Program-made: the position numbers and the translations under genes | The notes under the pieces: model-generated | What the model saw: only the letters and a program-made list of their open reading frames with translations | What the model was told of the DNA's origin: nothing | The model's database searches: none | Shown: positions 9,901 to 18,300 of the stretch, in pieces | How positions within the stretch are numbered: position 1 is the stretch's first letter | How the letters are laid out: each line of letters opens with the position of its first letter | Source of the DNA: Marinilabiliaceae bacterium JC017 | Lineage (GTDB): Bacteria; Bacteroidota; Bacteroidia; Bacteroidales; Marinilabiliaceae | Assembly: GCA_004296775.1 (NCBI GenBank) | Contig: RHGE01000032.1 | Location: 1-64,000 of the forward strand | Direction of reading: 5' to 3' | Length of the DNA stretch: 64,000 nucleotides

Positions 9901-12900
9901 TCATCCGATACCATAAAATCAAAACGGAAATCCCCCCTTAATCCTTTCCTTACAACCACCAAAGAACTGATGTTCTTATCCTTATTTAGATTAGCTGCAA
10001 AATTGACAGCTCCACTAAGAACACCTTCAGTATTTATTTTCAAATTAACTTTAGTTATTAGTGCATCAATAAAACCAATGTCTTTTATCTCGATTCCATT
10101 GGATTGCTCCCATGTAATATCTGCACTTTTCAACATACCTGTTTTGCAATCCAAAACATATGAAAGTTGTGCCCCTACAATTTCACTGGAATATTTTCCA
10201 ATGGCCTTATCGTCTAAAACAAGTTCAAAATCAACCTTATCGACAGAATACTTACACTCCGCATCACTATTATCAGTTGATTTAACTGGATCTGATTTCA
10301 GAGTTATCAAGATTGGCCCAAACCGCACCTGGTCATTACCTTTAATATTAAATCCAATGTTTTGATTTACAACTTTACTTTTGTCATTATTTGTGTCATT
10401 TTCTGAATTGCTATCTTCCTCACTTTCATCAAAGGACGGGATAATAACGGTCTCTGGGGAATGGATGAGATCCCACTGGTACTTCCATAATTGATCTCCA
10501 TTAGAATGATCCATTAGGTTTTCACTTGATCGTTCAGACAGGAAATATTCATTTTGGCTATCAAATACATGTCGCAAATTAAAGGCTCCATGCGCCAACT
10601 CATGTGCCAATACTGTTGTGTTGCTGCCAAAATTGAAGATGAATCCATAGGGCCCGGATAATGGCATATAACCAGTACTACTGATGTTGGGTACATTTAC
10701 AAAAAAGAGGTAAAGAGTTTCCTTGTTAATACGGTGCTCTTTAATGAATGTACTTATTACACGATTCATGTCTTTGGTATAACTGCTCTCTATTTCTTCC
10801 ACTTTAAAACCGTCGGTACTAAGCTTGGTCACTGCCAGGTTAGGTGCAATAGAGACCTCCCAATCGACAACGGCAGGGGCATAGATTTTATTCAACTCAG
10901 TTTTAATAATGCCGGGGGATTCCGGGCATTGAGCCCCATTGACTGGTACCAATACCACATCACGTAAAATGCGGTCGTAGGCAACAATGCCCAATGCTCC
11001 CGTTTCAGTGAGTTTCTCCTGTTTGGTGCTGTCGTTCACCTGTTGGGAGGTGGCCAAAGCCACGGTGAGAATGTCCTCTTCACCGCCTGCCAGGCCGGTG
11101 AGCAACAACCGCTGGTTTTTTCCTGATGGCGACACAGGGGTCAGCACACCACTTTCACGCAGGTAACGCAAGCTGTCGGGCGACACATCGCCCTGGATGG
11201 AGAGGTCCACAAAGTCGGTGGTGCCAGCTCCCAGAGATTTCCAGTGGATAAGATCGCCCCCCTTGCTCTTCTTAAAATAAGTATCGGGTTTATGCCTACC
11301 ATCCCCCACAGCGTCGAATCCATAACGTTGGTTTTTGGCGGGCAGAAAGGTGGTGGTACAACCATACTGGCCGGTCTGGGAGGCGGTACCTACAGTTGAA
11401 GCACTCCCCCCAGTAGAGTTCTTATTCACCACAAAGACCTGACCACTTGCCTGATCAGCCACATAAACCTGATCGCCATCTGAAGGAATCACACCTACAG
11501 TTTCACCATTTCCAATACTTTCCTGTTGCGTAGAACCATCTTTTTTGGTGATAATCACCGTATTCCCATCCACCTTCACATCCGTAACCTCACCATCTAC
11601 TTCAATGAGTTCATCGGTGGCCTTCTCCAATTGCTCCTTCACATCAACCACCTCTAACTGGGTATTATCTTCCCCTTTATCCTTACCTTTTCCACCACCT
11701 AATCCTACAACAAATCCCGTTGATTCGTCATACACAAAAGCCACCGAGCCGTCTATCATGCGGCGGTCGCTGTTGATGGTGATGTTATCGAAGGTGACTT
11801 TAAACTTGAGGAAGTTGAGGTAGGGCACCAAAGCATACCCGGTACCACTGAAACTACCGCCTGAGCCGCTGGCCTCTTCCACCTCTATCACAAAGTCGGC
11901 AGCTTTAAATTCATCATATTTGCCCAGCGAGACCAGGGGCTCCGTATTGGACAGGTCAAACTCATCCCCTTTGGCCCCACAGGTGTAATCCACAATACGA
12001 TCGGTTTTACAGCGCACCACCCGGCTGAAATCACTTTCTGTGTCGGAGCAGATGGACTGTACCTTCAGTTCATAGCCGGTATTGTCATCCAGCCCTTCCA
12101 GCTTATAGGTAAGACTGCCGGTCTCGGCCTGCTGCCAATCGCTGTCATCGGTGCGTTTGTAGAAAAGGCGGTAGAGCTGAACAGAGCCGTCTCCGGACCA
12201 TCGCAGCGACACATCGGTGTGCCCCACACCGGTGATCACCAGTTCAGGGATCATACAGCTTTTACCATAGCGGAAAGAGAAAACTTCTGACTTACCGTCG
12301 TTCTTAAACAACGCCCTTCCTTCCCGGTCGAAGGCCTGCACCTGCCAGGCATACCACATCCCATCGATCAGGGGCGGCCGGCTGATGTCATAGATAAAGT
12401 TGGCCGCATCCACCTCTTCACTGAAGACGGGGGCAGAGACCTGTACCATCTCATAGGGATCACGCCCAGCCGGACGTATCTCCCACAGGCGAAAACGATA
12501 AGCCACATCAGCCAGGGGATCGGCCGGCATGGTGGCCAGCCACGAAAAACGTATATTAGGCACGCCGCCGGGGTCTACCTCCGTTTGGGTGGCTGGAAAG
12601 GTAAGGCGGGGAGCGCGTGTGAGGTATATCATGGCCATGCCCGGCGTGGCCTGCGACACGTTAAAACCACGGTAATAGTCGAGCACATCCACACTGATCC
12701 GGTACACACCCTCGGGCAACCGCCCGTTACGTTTGTATTCATTGCGGCTGTACCCTTCGAAGATCAGGTTGTCGGGATTGAAAAACTGCTCCAGGTCCAT
12801 CCCGGTGAAGGATTCATTGATGCCGCCGTCCATGAAGAAAGGCTCCTGGTGCATGGTGGGTTTGGTATACAGCCGGATGCCATTACCCTGTATGTTAAGA

Positions 12901-13121
12901 CGAAACTTGACGGCGTACTGATCCAGCGAGATATCATCCACGTTGATGTTCAGCATCATCCGCCCCGGCTCACTGGCAAACCCGCTGAGCGTGTAAGGCA
13001 ACGGCGAATTCAGGATGGTAAATGTCCGGATAGGGTAATGTACCTGGGCTGCTGCACTCAGGCATACAATAATTAATAGGATCTGGGTTAATAGCCGTTT
13101 CATACTTTCTGTTTTATTCAC
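6978..13121 (-). CDS. Giant TANFOR-type exported protein with HEXXH metallopeptidase motif
   Basis: Encodes 2047 residues. A signal peptide starts at residue 1 or, more typically, at Met7 (MKRLLTQILL). Residues ~25-200 look like the TANFOR domain (YPIRTF, FFMDGG, FFNPDNLIFEGY, LPEGVYRI). Fibronectin-III-like segments follow (~200-390), then a conserved linker to ~775. HELAHGAFNLRH at 840-851 gives the HEXXH signature, with a third His six residues after the second. Residues ~950-2047 are beta-rich repeats; one block of ~165 residues occurs twice (about 1050 and 1438). There is no C-terminal T9SS sorting domain. The first ~720 codons are GC-rich (about 60% in lines I counted) and the rest AT-rich (about 34%), a sharp step. 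Similar proteins accompany Rhs-type toxins in other Bacteroidota (family knowledge). A role as secreted effector or processing protease is inference. Confidence 0.85.
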   Translation of the reverse strand: MNKTESMKRLLTQILLIIVCLSAAAQVHYPIRTFTILNSPLPYTLSGFASEPGRMMLNINVDDISLDQYAVKFRLNIQGNGIRLYTKPTMHQEPFFMDGGINESFTGMDLEQFFNPDNLIFEGYSRNEYKRNGRLPEGVYRISVDVLDYYRGFNVSQATPGMAMIYLTRAPRLTFPATQTEVDPGGVPNIRFSWLATMPADPLADVAYRFRLWEIRPAGRDPYEMVQVSAPVFSEEVDAANFIYDISRPPLIDGMWYAWQVQAFDREGRALFKNDGKSEVFSFRYGKSCMIPELVITGVGHTDVSLRWSGDGSVQLYRLFYKRTDDSDWQQAETGSLTYKLEGLDDNTGYELKVQSICSDTESDFSRVVRCKTDRIVDYTCGAKGDEFDLSNTEPLVSLGKYDEFKAADFVIEVEEASGSGGSFSGTGYALVPYLNFLKFKVTFDNITINSDRRMIDGSVAFVYDESTGFVVGLGGGKGKDKGEDNTQLEVVDVKEQLEKATDELIEVDGEVTDVKVDGNTVIITKKDGSTQQESIGNGETVGVIPSDGDQVYVADQASGQVFVVNKNSTGGSASTVGTASQTGQYGCTTTFLPAKNQRYGFDAVGDGRHKPDTYFKKSKGGDLIHWKSLGAGTTDFVDLSIQGDVSPDSLRYLRESGVLTPVSPSGKNQRLLLTGLAGGEEDILTVALATSQQVNDSTKQEKLTETGALGIVAYDRILRDVVLVPVNGAQCPESPGIIKTELNKIYAPAVVDWEVSIAPNLAVTKLSTDGFKVEEIESSYTKDMNRVISTFIKEHRINKETLYLFFVNVPNISSTGYMPLSGPYGFIFNFGSNTTVLAHELAHGAFNLRHVFDSQNEYFLSERSSENLMDHSNGDQLWKYQWDLIHSPETVIIPSFDESEEDSNSENDTNNDKSKVVNQNIGFNIKGNDQVRFGPILITLKSDPVKSTDNSDAECKYSVDKVDFELVLDDKAIGKYSSEIVGAQLSYVLDCKTGMLKSADITWEQSNGIEIKDIGFIDALITKVNLKINTEGVLSGAVNFAANLNKDKNISSLVVVRKGLRGDFRFDFMVSDDNVYAGSFDLSGINGVEIDLIKSDKIIASVAKGTLNATGSLTADLKLGEPVTYSEKGFSVSLKSLEGNVTYQIGESTIKFNSISGSVSIGNIPGINTSIDLSFEKADNFISGTVTKMDKIKFYGMEFDAKKLKVQFTNQFELEAIEGKNIVATYSNTKDDKTLMGEIMINHVLISDNSIQKLTGGGTVSYVPFAKVILSGGEYNVDDKSVHFAANVDVKASENNQAKTTISKVIIKKDGSFEIGEVSIDAIMQAGPLTVEFESKPRNSKNIKSVEAKVSLKVKEGDVDKTVSFRSKVDYKKDKSAGITYVKVQASDLDIEFPEIYSIDSKVRSVSFEYAKNEDGTDDFAGTITLDASLKEDKYIYKDLVKLKKGVEGTISYVIDSKMKDNPLGYFDLSNLKNLKLELIKEDKPLAIFSGSISQAGLMSGKFKVVKEQAFASSGFKATLKKFDIDASYHLKDSEFNFKSGKGAVVISDIRGIEGQIGIELEYLNNNCIASLAASQQGLQFCKMEMSDLFFELTMDTDLNLKKINGGFAIQPEGMTSKLCLSEVLIEEGKLKSLKSSGNIDYNAFKFDILNASYANSKMSINAKVLLGDSYVAVDKFEISSEGKISIGKAEGSINKSLMAIRFDAAFSDDRFQGSFDAIISKKLNVSGTVDMGSSACSACDEGSYSFGYYSLTVGSAIPVFPGISISKLGGRFGYNYSIDFQKKERYGTPKYGNNLAGLSFGLQDNAGIVELAVDPAIYQWGNEKASLSLQGTIIAPKTNPVFRGEANITLAMPSYDIYGNIEADVKIPAKSGWILNANQTVKFNMTERVKSFSTTNMNASILKVMNFNGSFDNTRNYNEAGVLTSAKGHLDGNLGYGFTSQIKKEGTGYSLDCKFDFDFNAYLSTDFTDQGLKSASFGGNIHSSGSVDVKALGCEFSPYCSVDGEANVKYINPSWKMDASYKLVVGLEKIGETTIDGRYSYTFTE

Positions 13122-13279
13122 GCAAAGGCGCTAAGACGCTAAGAATTTAGTTTTGTTCTCCTCTGCATCTCCCCGCCTCTGCGGTTAATCCTTTTTATTT
13201 TATCCCACGCCAAGTCGCTAAAGTTTTCTTTCATTTTACTTATTCTCTGCGTCTTCGCGTCTTTGCGAGAGATACTTTT
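13117..13279. repeat. Intergenic 'gcggagacgc' type repeats between barrel and TANFOR genes
   Basis: Contains 'cgcaaaggcgctaagacgct', 'ctccccgcctctgcggtta' and 'ctctgcgtcttcgcgtcttt'. These are both orientations of a short motif found throughout bacterial intergenic DNA and at many places in this window. The opposed orientations could pair in the mRNA between two genes of the same operon. No promoter was recognised. Confidence 0.8.
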
Positions 13280-14956
13280 TTACTCTTTTCCCTCCTTCTT
13301 AGGCCAGCCAAACGAATAACTATACCCCAGGGTAGCCGTGAGGTACCCTTCGCCCGAGCCATTTCGTTTACGGTGGCTATAGGCCACACTCAGGTTAAAA
13401 AGGTGCTTCTTCTTAAAGGCATAGTTACTCCCCAGGCGGGCCGTCATCACATTTCCCGTGGACACCCCATCCTGGTAGGTGCCATTCCAGGAAACCGACA
13501 GGCTGTTGCGCCATGTTTTATCGAACATCGATTTACGCACAAAAAGCATGGGGCCGTAGGCTTCGCCCAGCACCTCCGAGGCCTTATTACGCGAATAATT
13601 CATGTTAAGACCTGCCGAAAAGCCCTGCTTGGGCCTGGACCACATATACCCCCCGGAGGCATTGATAAAACGGGAGTCGGCATTCTCCGGGGTGTCACTC
13701 TGGTTTTGGGTGGCCTGTTGCCAATTGATGTTAGCGTTCAGGTTGTGTTTGACCTGTTCTGTCTCTTTCAGGCGCCAATTGCCCGAGAGACTAATATTTT
13801 CATTGATCTGCGTGAACTTCACCGTATCCATCAATTCATACTCCGTGTGTGCATTGGTCTCCTCAAAGAGCGTGCGTACAAAGGTGTAGTTGTAGAAGTT
13901 GGAGTAGGACAGATTGAAATTCAGTTTCTCGCCCGGGGTAAACCCGATGTTGATGTTCTTAACCACATCCTGCTGGTCGGTATCCGACTGGTTATCCAGG
14001 TTGGTTTCCCGGATTCCCACATTCGCAGCCAAATTGATGCGCCCCTGAAGCATGACCGTGGCCAGGTTAACCGTGTAGTTCACAAAGTCATTCACCGTGT
14101 AATAAGCTCCCAGGGTATTGTAACCGGGCTCCACATATTCCATCCCGGCCCCGATGGATCCCAGGGAGGTATTCCAGGCGATGTCGGACTTGGCGGCGTG
14201 ATAACGGAAGGTAGCAGGTCCGTTCCAGTCGGTGGCCCGGCTGATGCGCCGGTCGTGGCTCAGGGAGCTGACATTAAACTCTCCTCTGACCGACAACCGC
14301 TGGTAAGGGCGAAGGGTAAAGGTGGTGCCCAACACCATGTTTTCCATGGGGGTGATGCCCAGGGAGTCGATCTGCTCCACCGGCTTACGGGTGTCATCGC
14401 CACCATAAAAAACATGCATGCCGACCTCCCCGAACTTAAAGCGGTATTCCCCCTTCATGCCGGTGCCCATGCGCTTGTACTGGGGATCGTACCCATGAAT
14501 GGTATCCCCCTTTAACTCCTTACGCAGCCGGCCATACATGGCACTAAAACTGAATTTATCCCCGGGATTCAACTCCACCCCGGCCCCTGAAAAGGTGTGC
14601 CCGCTGAGGGAATAGGGTGAAAAACTCATGCTCGACCACCCCAGGTGCAGGGTTGCCCATTTATAGGAAGGGCTGAGCGAAAACTGGTTGAAGGGCTGGG
14701 TATAGGTCCACTGGCTGTTGGACCAGGTAAACGACAAGGGAATGGACATCCCATACAACGAAGTACTCAGCTGCCCCGACAGAACAATGGAATAGGGATC
14801 TACCCCGGTGCCCACATTATCGCGAAACACCTGGTTAACATTGACGCCACCATTCACTTTTATGCCGCCTTTCTTACCTACCTGATCCAACTGCTGGCCA
14901 TTGACACCTTCAACGGCCCACAAAAAAACAATCACTAATAAATAATGTGCTCTCAA
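13280..14956 (-). CDS. Outer-membrane beta-barrel protein
   Basis: Encodes 558 residues with an N-terminal signal peptide (MRAHYLLVIVFLWAVEGVNG). The mature protein is dominated by alternating polar/hydrophobic strands of 9-12 residues with aromatic girdle residues (for example FTWSNSQWTYTQPF, LGWSSMSFSPYSL, YSFGWP at the end), as expected of a transmembrane barrel with some 20 or more strands. It is GC-rich (about 52-55%), like the adjoining halves of the two giant genes on either side. It sits between the SprB-repeat adhesin and the TANFOR protein, separated from both by repeat-filled gaps. This position suggests a membrane anchor or channel for the neighbouring exported proteins. I do not recognise a named family; it is not visibly PorP/SprF, which is usually shorter (about 300-350 residues). 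Confidence 0.85.
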   Translation of the reverse strand: MRAHYLLVIVFLWAVEGVNGQQLDQVGKKGGIKVNGGVNVNQVFRDNVGTGVDPYSIVLSGQLSTSLYGMSIPLSFTWSNSQWTYTQPFNQFSLSPSYKWATLHLGWSSMSFSPYSLSGHTFSGAGVELNPGDKFSFSAMYGRLRKELKGDTIHGYDPQYKRMGTGMKGEYRFKFGEVGMHVFYGGDDTRKPVEQIDSLGITPMENMVLGTTFTLRPYQRLSVRGEFNVSSLSHDRRISRATDWNGPATFRYHAAKSDIAWNTSLGSIGAGMEYVEPGYNTLGAYYTVNDFVNYTVNLATVMLQGRINLAANVGIRETNLDNQSDTDQQDVVKNINIGFTPGEKLNFNLSYSNFYNYTFVRTLFEETNAHTEYELMDTVKFTQINENISLSGNWRLKETEQVKHNLNANINWQQATQNQSDTPENADSRFINASGGYMWSRPKQGFSAGLNMNYSRNKASEVLGEAYGPMLFVRKSMFDKTWRNSLSVSWNGTYQDGVSTGNVMTARLGSNYAFKKKHLFNLSVAYSHRKRNGSGEGYLTATLGYSYSFGWPKKEGKE

Positions 14957-15305
14957 TACTGGTTCCTTTTACAGGTTATATTTTCCTCATTTTTTTACCA
15001 CGGAGACGCTTAATATTTCACCGCGGAGGCGCTAAGACGCTAAGGTTTTAATCTTGCTTTCCTTTGCACCTCTACGGTTACTATTTCCATTATTCCCTCT
15101 GCGATTTATCATTTCAATATTTTTTACCGCGGAGACGCTAAGACGCAAAGACTATAATCTTGCATTCCTTTGCACCTCTACGGTTTCAATTTCCTTTTTT
15201 CCCTCTGCGTCTCTCCGTCTCTTCGGTTAATTATTTTCATTATTCTTCGCGTCTTAGCGCCTCTGCGGTTACTTTTTACTTTTTCCCTACGCAGTTAATC
15301 GTCTT
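14957..15305. repeat. Cluster of 'cgcggagacgctaag' repeats
   Basis: A 349-base gap holding at least three 'accgcggagacgct' type motifs and three motifs in the reverse sense ('ctctgcgtctctccgtctct', 'gcgtcttagcgcctctgcgg'). No gene and no clear promoter. Opposite copies could form long imperfect hairpins in the transcript. Confidence 0.85.
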
Positions 15306-18300
15306 CTAATGTACAATCACCTTAGCCACCCGTCGTTCCCCTTCCGACTCCACAAATACGGCATAGCGGCCACTGCCCTGTACCGCAAAATTCTCCCGGT
15401 ACTTCGCCATCCCCGAACGCCTGCGCTGCTCATTAATCTGTCCGGTTCCTATTCGCACCACATAAAAGTTCACCGGTGCAGCTTCTTCCAGGGTGACCTC
15501 TACCGCAAAACGGCCGTCATTGGGATTAGGCGACACCTTTAGTTCCAACAGGTTTTCATACCCCTGCGAGGCTCCTTCTTCCGCCTGTTCATGATTTCCC
15601 GGAGGGGTCACCAACACCATTTTACGGGCCTGGCCCATGCAACCACCGGTGTAGGCACTCAACATGACTTCCCGCATGCCCTCTTCGGCAAAGATCACCT
15701 TGCAGAAATAGTCTCCTTTCTCTACCACGGTGTGCTCACCGGTGAGGTGCCACTCGATTTCCTGGGGCTTGGGCTGGCTCACCTCTACCATAATCAGGGT
15801 ATCGCCGGCCGGCACACTGCTAGCCGTGAGAAATTCCGGCAACAATTCTGTCTCCCGCATAGTGACCGACATGGTATCCCGGCCGATACAACCATCGTCA
15901 TCCTGCACCTGCACGTAATAGGTTCCTTCTTTTTTGACCACCAGGGACGTATCGACCCCCGCCTCTTCATTGCCATGCTTCCAGCTGTAGGTGGTAAAAA
16001 GTCCAGGATAGAGTTTGGCATCATTGCCCTGGCAAATCACCAGGTCCTCACCCAGACGCGGGTAGATGGTCCGCTCGTAGTTATATTTAAATTCCTGCCG
16101 CAGGTGACAGTTCATTTTATCATACACATCCAACACATAGGTTCCCGTGTCAAGCCCCGCCAGTTTGGTTCCATTGAAACCATTATCCCACTCGTAGCGG
16201 TATTCCCCCCGGGCCCCTTCGGCCGCCACCTGCAACACACCATCGGGCACGCCAAAACAAAGCGGATCCATCATACGGTTAACGGTCAGCGACAACGCTT
16301 CCGGTTCATAGATGGAGAAACGGCGGCTATCCTCACACCCATAGGGATCGGTGACCTTCACCGTATAATCACCGCCACCGAGGTTCTCCCAGGCAGTACC
16401 ATTACTATCATCGGGCCAGTGGATGGTTTGCGGCCAGGAGGCCGGCGAAGTGGTAATTTCAGCCCGCCCATCAGCAAAGCCATTACAGGTCACATCTTTG
16501 AGCTGCAAATCGGTTATGGTCAAATAACTCACATCCAGTGCCAGGGTATCAAAGCCCAGGCACTGGTCGTCATCTGTTACCTGAAGGTAATAGGCCCCCG
16601 GATCGGTCAGGTTAACCTCCCGTTTACCGGAACGAAAGCCGTTGTTGCCCTGCCATTGGCACTTGGCATAAGCCCCGGCATCCAGGGGCAAACTGTTGTA
16701 ATGGCAAATCAGGGTGTCATTGCCCACAAAAGGTTTTAGCTGCCGCTGATAAGCCATGTCAAAAATAAAATCACGGTGACAGTGGTGGGCATCAGTCAGG
16801 CTCAGGACATATCGTCCCGGATCCACATTACGGATTTCAGGGCCCTCGATACCCGTGGACCATTGGTAGGCATACCCCGGTGTTCCGCCGGTGCCTTCCA
16901 GCTGAATGGCTCCTTTTGCGCCTCCCAGGCACAAGGGATGAACCAGACTGCTGGCCTTATAATAGAGGCTATCGGGGGTTCCCACTGAAAAGATTTTGTG
17001 CACGGCACATTTCTTATCATCCCGCACCAACAAGTCATAATCACCAGCCTTCATTCCCCAGGCACTATCATTCAAGACCGAAGGGATTGTTTTTGACCAG
17101 GAATAGGTATAAGGCCAATTACCCTTTATCACCTTTGCTTTAGCCTGCCCGTTACTGTAATCCCAGCAACTCACATCCTTCACTACAATCGTATCAATGG
17201 CCAGGTCAGTGATATCACCCACAAAAAATTCAAAAGGCACCACACATCCATGTTCGTCGGTTACATCCACAAAATAACGCGATGAAAAGAGATTTGCTGC
17301 TTCCATTCCTTTTATCCAGGGCAAATCCACATAACCTATTTCACTTCCCTCAAGAAGGGTATCTTTGCTCCAGGAGTACTGAAGCGTACCCACGCCTCCT
17401 TCAAATTTTGCCTTGATGCTCCCCTCGTTATTAGAACAACGCGACTTGATCTCTTCCTTAAACGTACGGATGATCTTCTTCGGCTGGATCAACTTAACAT
17501 CCTCCACCCGGGTGGTACAATCCATGGTGTCTTTCACATACACGGTGTAATCACCCACAGGCAACCCACTCACTTCATCCCCTTCTGTCCAGTTTTGCTG
17601 ATCGGTGGAAACCAGGTAAGACCGGTTACCGCCCCGGATCTTAAGTTTAATCCAGCCATCCTCGCCGCCAAAACAATTGATATCTTTTGTCAATAAAGTA
17701 TCTGCTTCCAATACATCCGGTTGGGTAACAGTCACCTCGCGTTTCCAGCTGATACCGGCACTGTCACTCACGGTAAGGTGATACGTCCCGGCCGGTAATC
17801 CGTCGAACGCACCTAAAGCCGTAACAGGGGCCTGATCCAGTTGGTAACGGTAATCCCCCCATCCCCCGACACCGTCCAGTTTTATTGATCCATCGGAAAG
17901 GTCATGGCAGGAGACGGCCCGGTTCTCTTTGATGGCAAAGGTCAAGGGCTCTTCCGGCTGGGCCATGGTGATGTGACGTACCATCCACTCCGCTTCCTGC
18001 TCATAGGGACAACGCGCGGTATCTCGCACCAGCAGCGTATATTCCCCGGCTGCCAAAGCTGTCAGATCGAGCGCCCCATGGGTTTGTCCCGACTTTAAGG
18101 CGGTGGTTGCCCCGTTCTTATACAACTGATAGTCAAAAAAGCCATTTCCACGGGTTACCCGGGCGGAGATCTTACCCGTGGCATCTCCCCAGGCTCTTAT
18201 ATAATTATGGTCCATGGTTATTTGGGCCGTATCCGGCTCCCCGATCTTAAATGGCTTGGAGGCCTGGCACCCATGGCTGTCGGTGACAAACAATTCGTAG

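Noticed and set aside
13373-14515. Plus-strand open frame of 380 codons opposite the barrel gene
   Set aside because: It is a shadow of the GC-rich minus-strand barrel gene; its product is low in acidic residues, His/Val/Gly-rich, and has no domain pattern, while the minus-strand frame has a signal peptide and barrel strands.
15591-16739. Plus-strand open frame of 382 codons opposite the SprB-repeat gene
   Set aside because: Shadow of the GC-rich repeats; the product is His/Ile/Gly-rich without family signature, and the minus-strand frame is an unbroken repeat protein with a T9SS tail.
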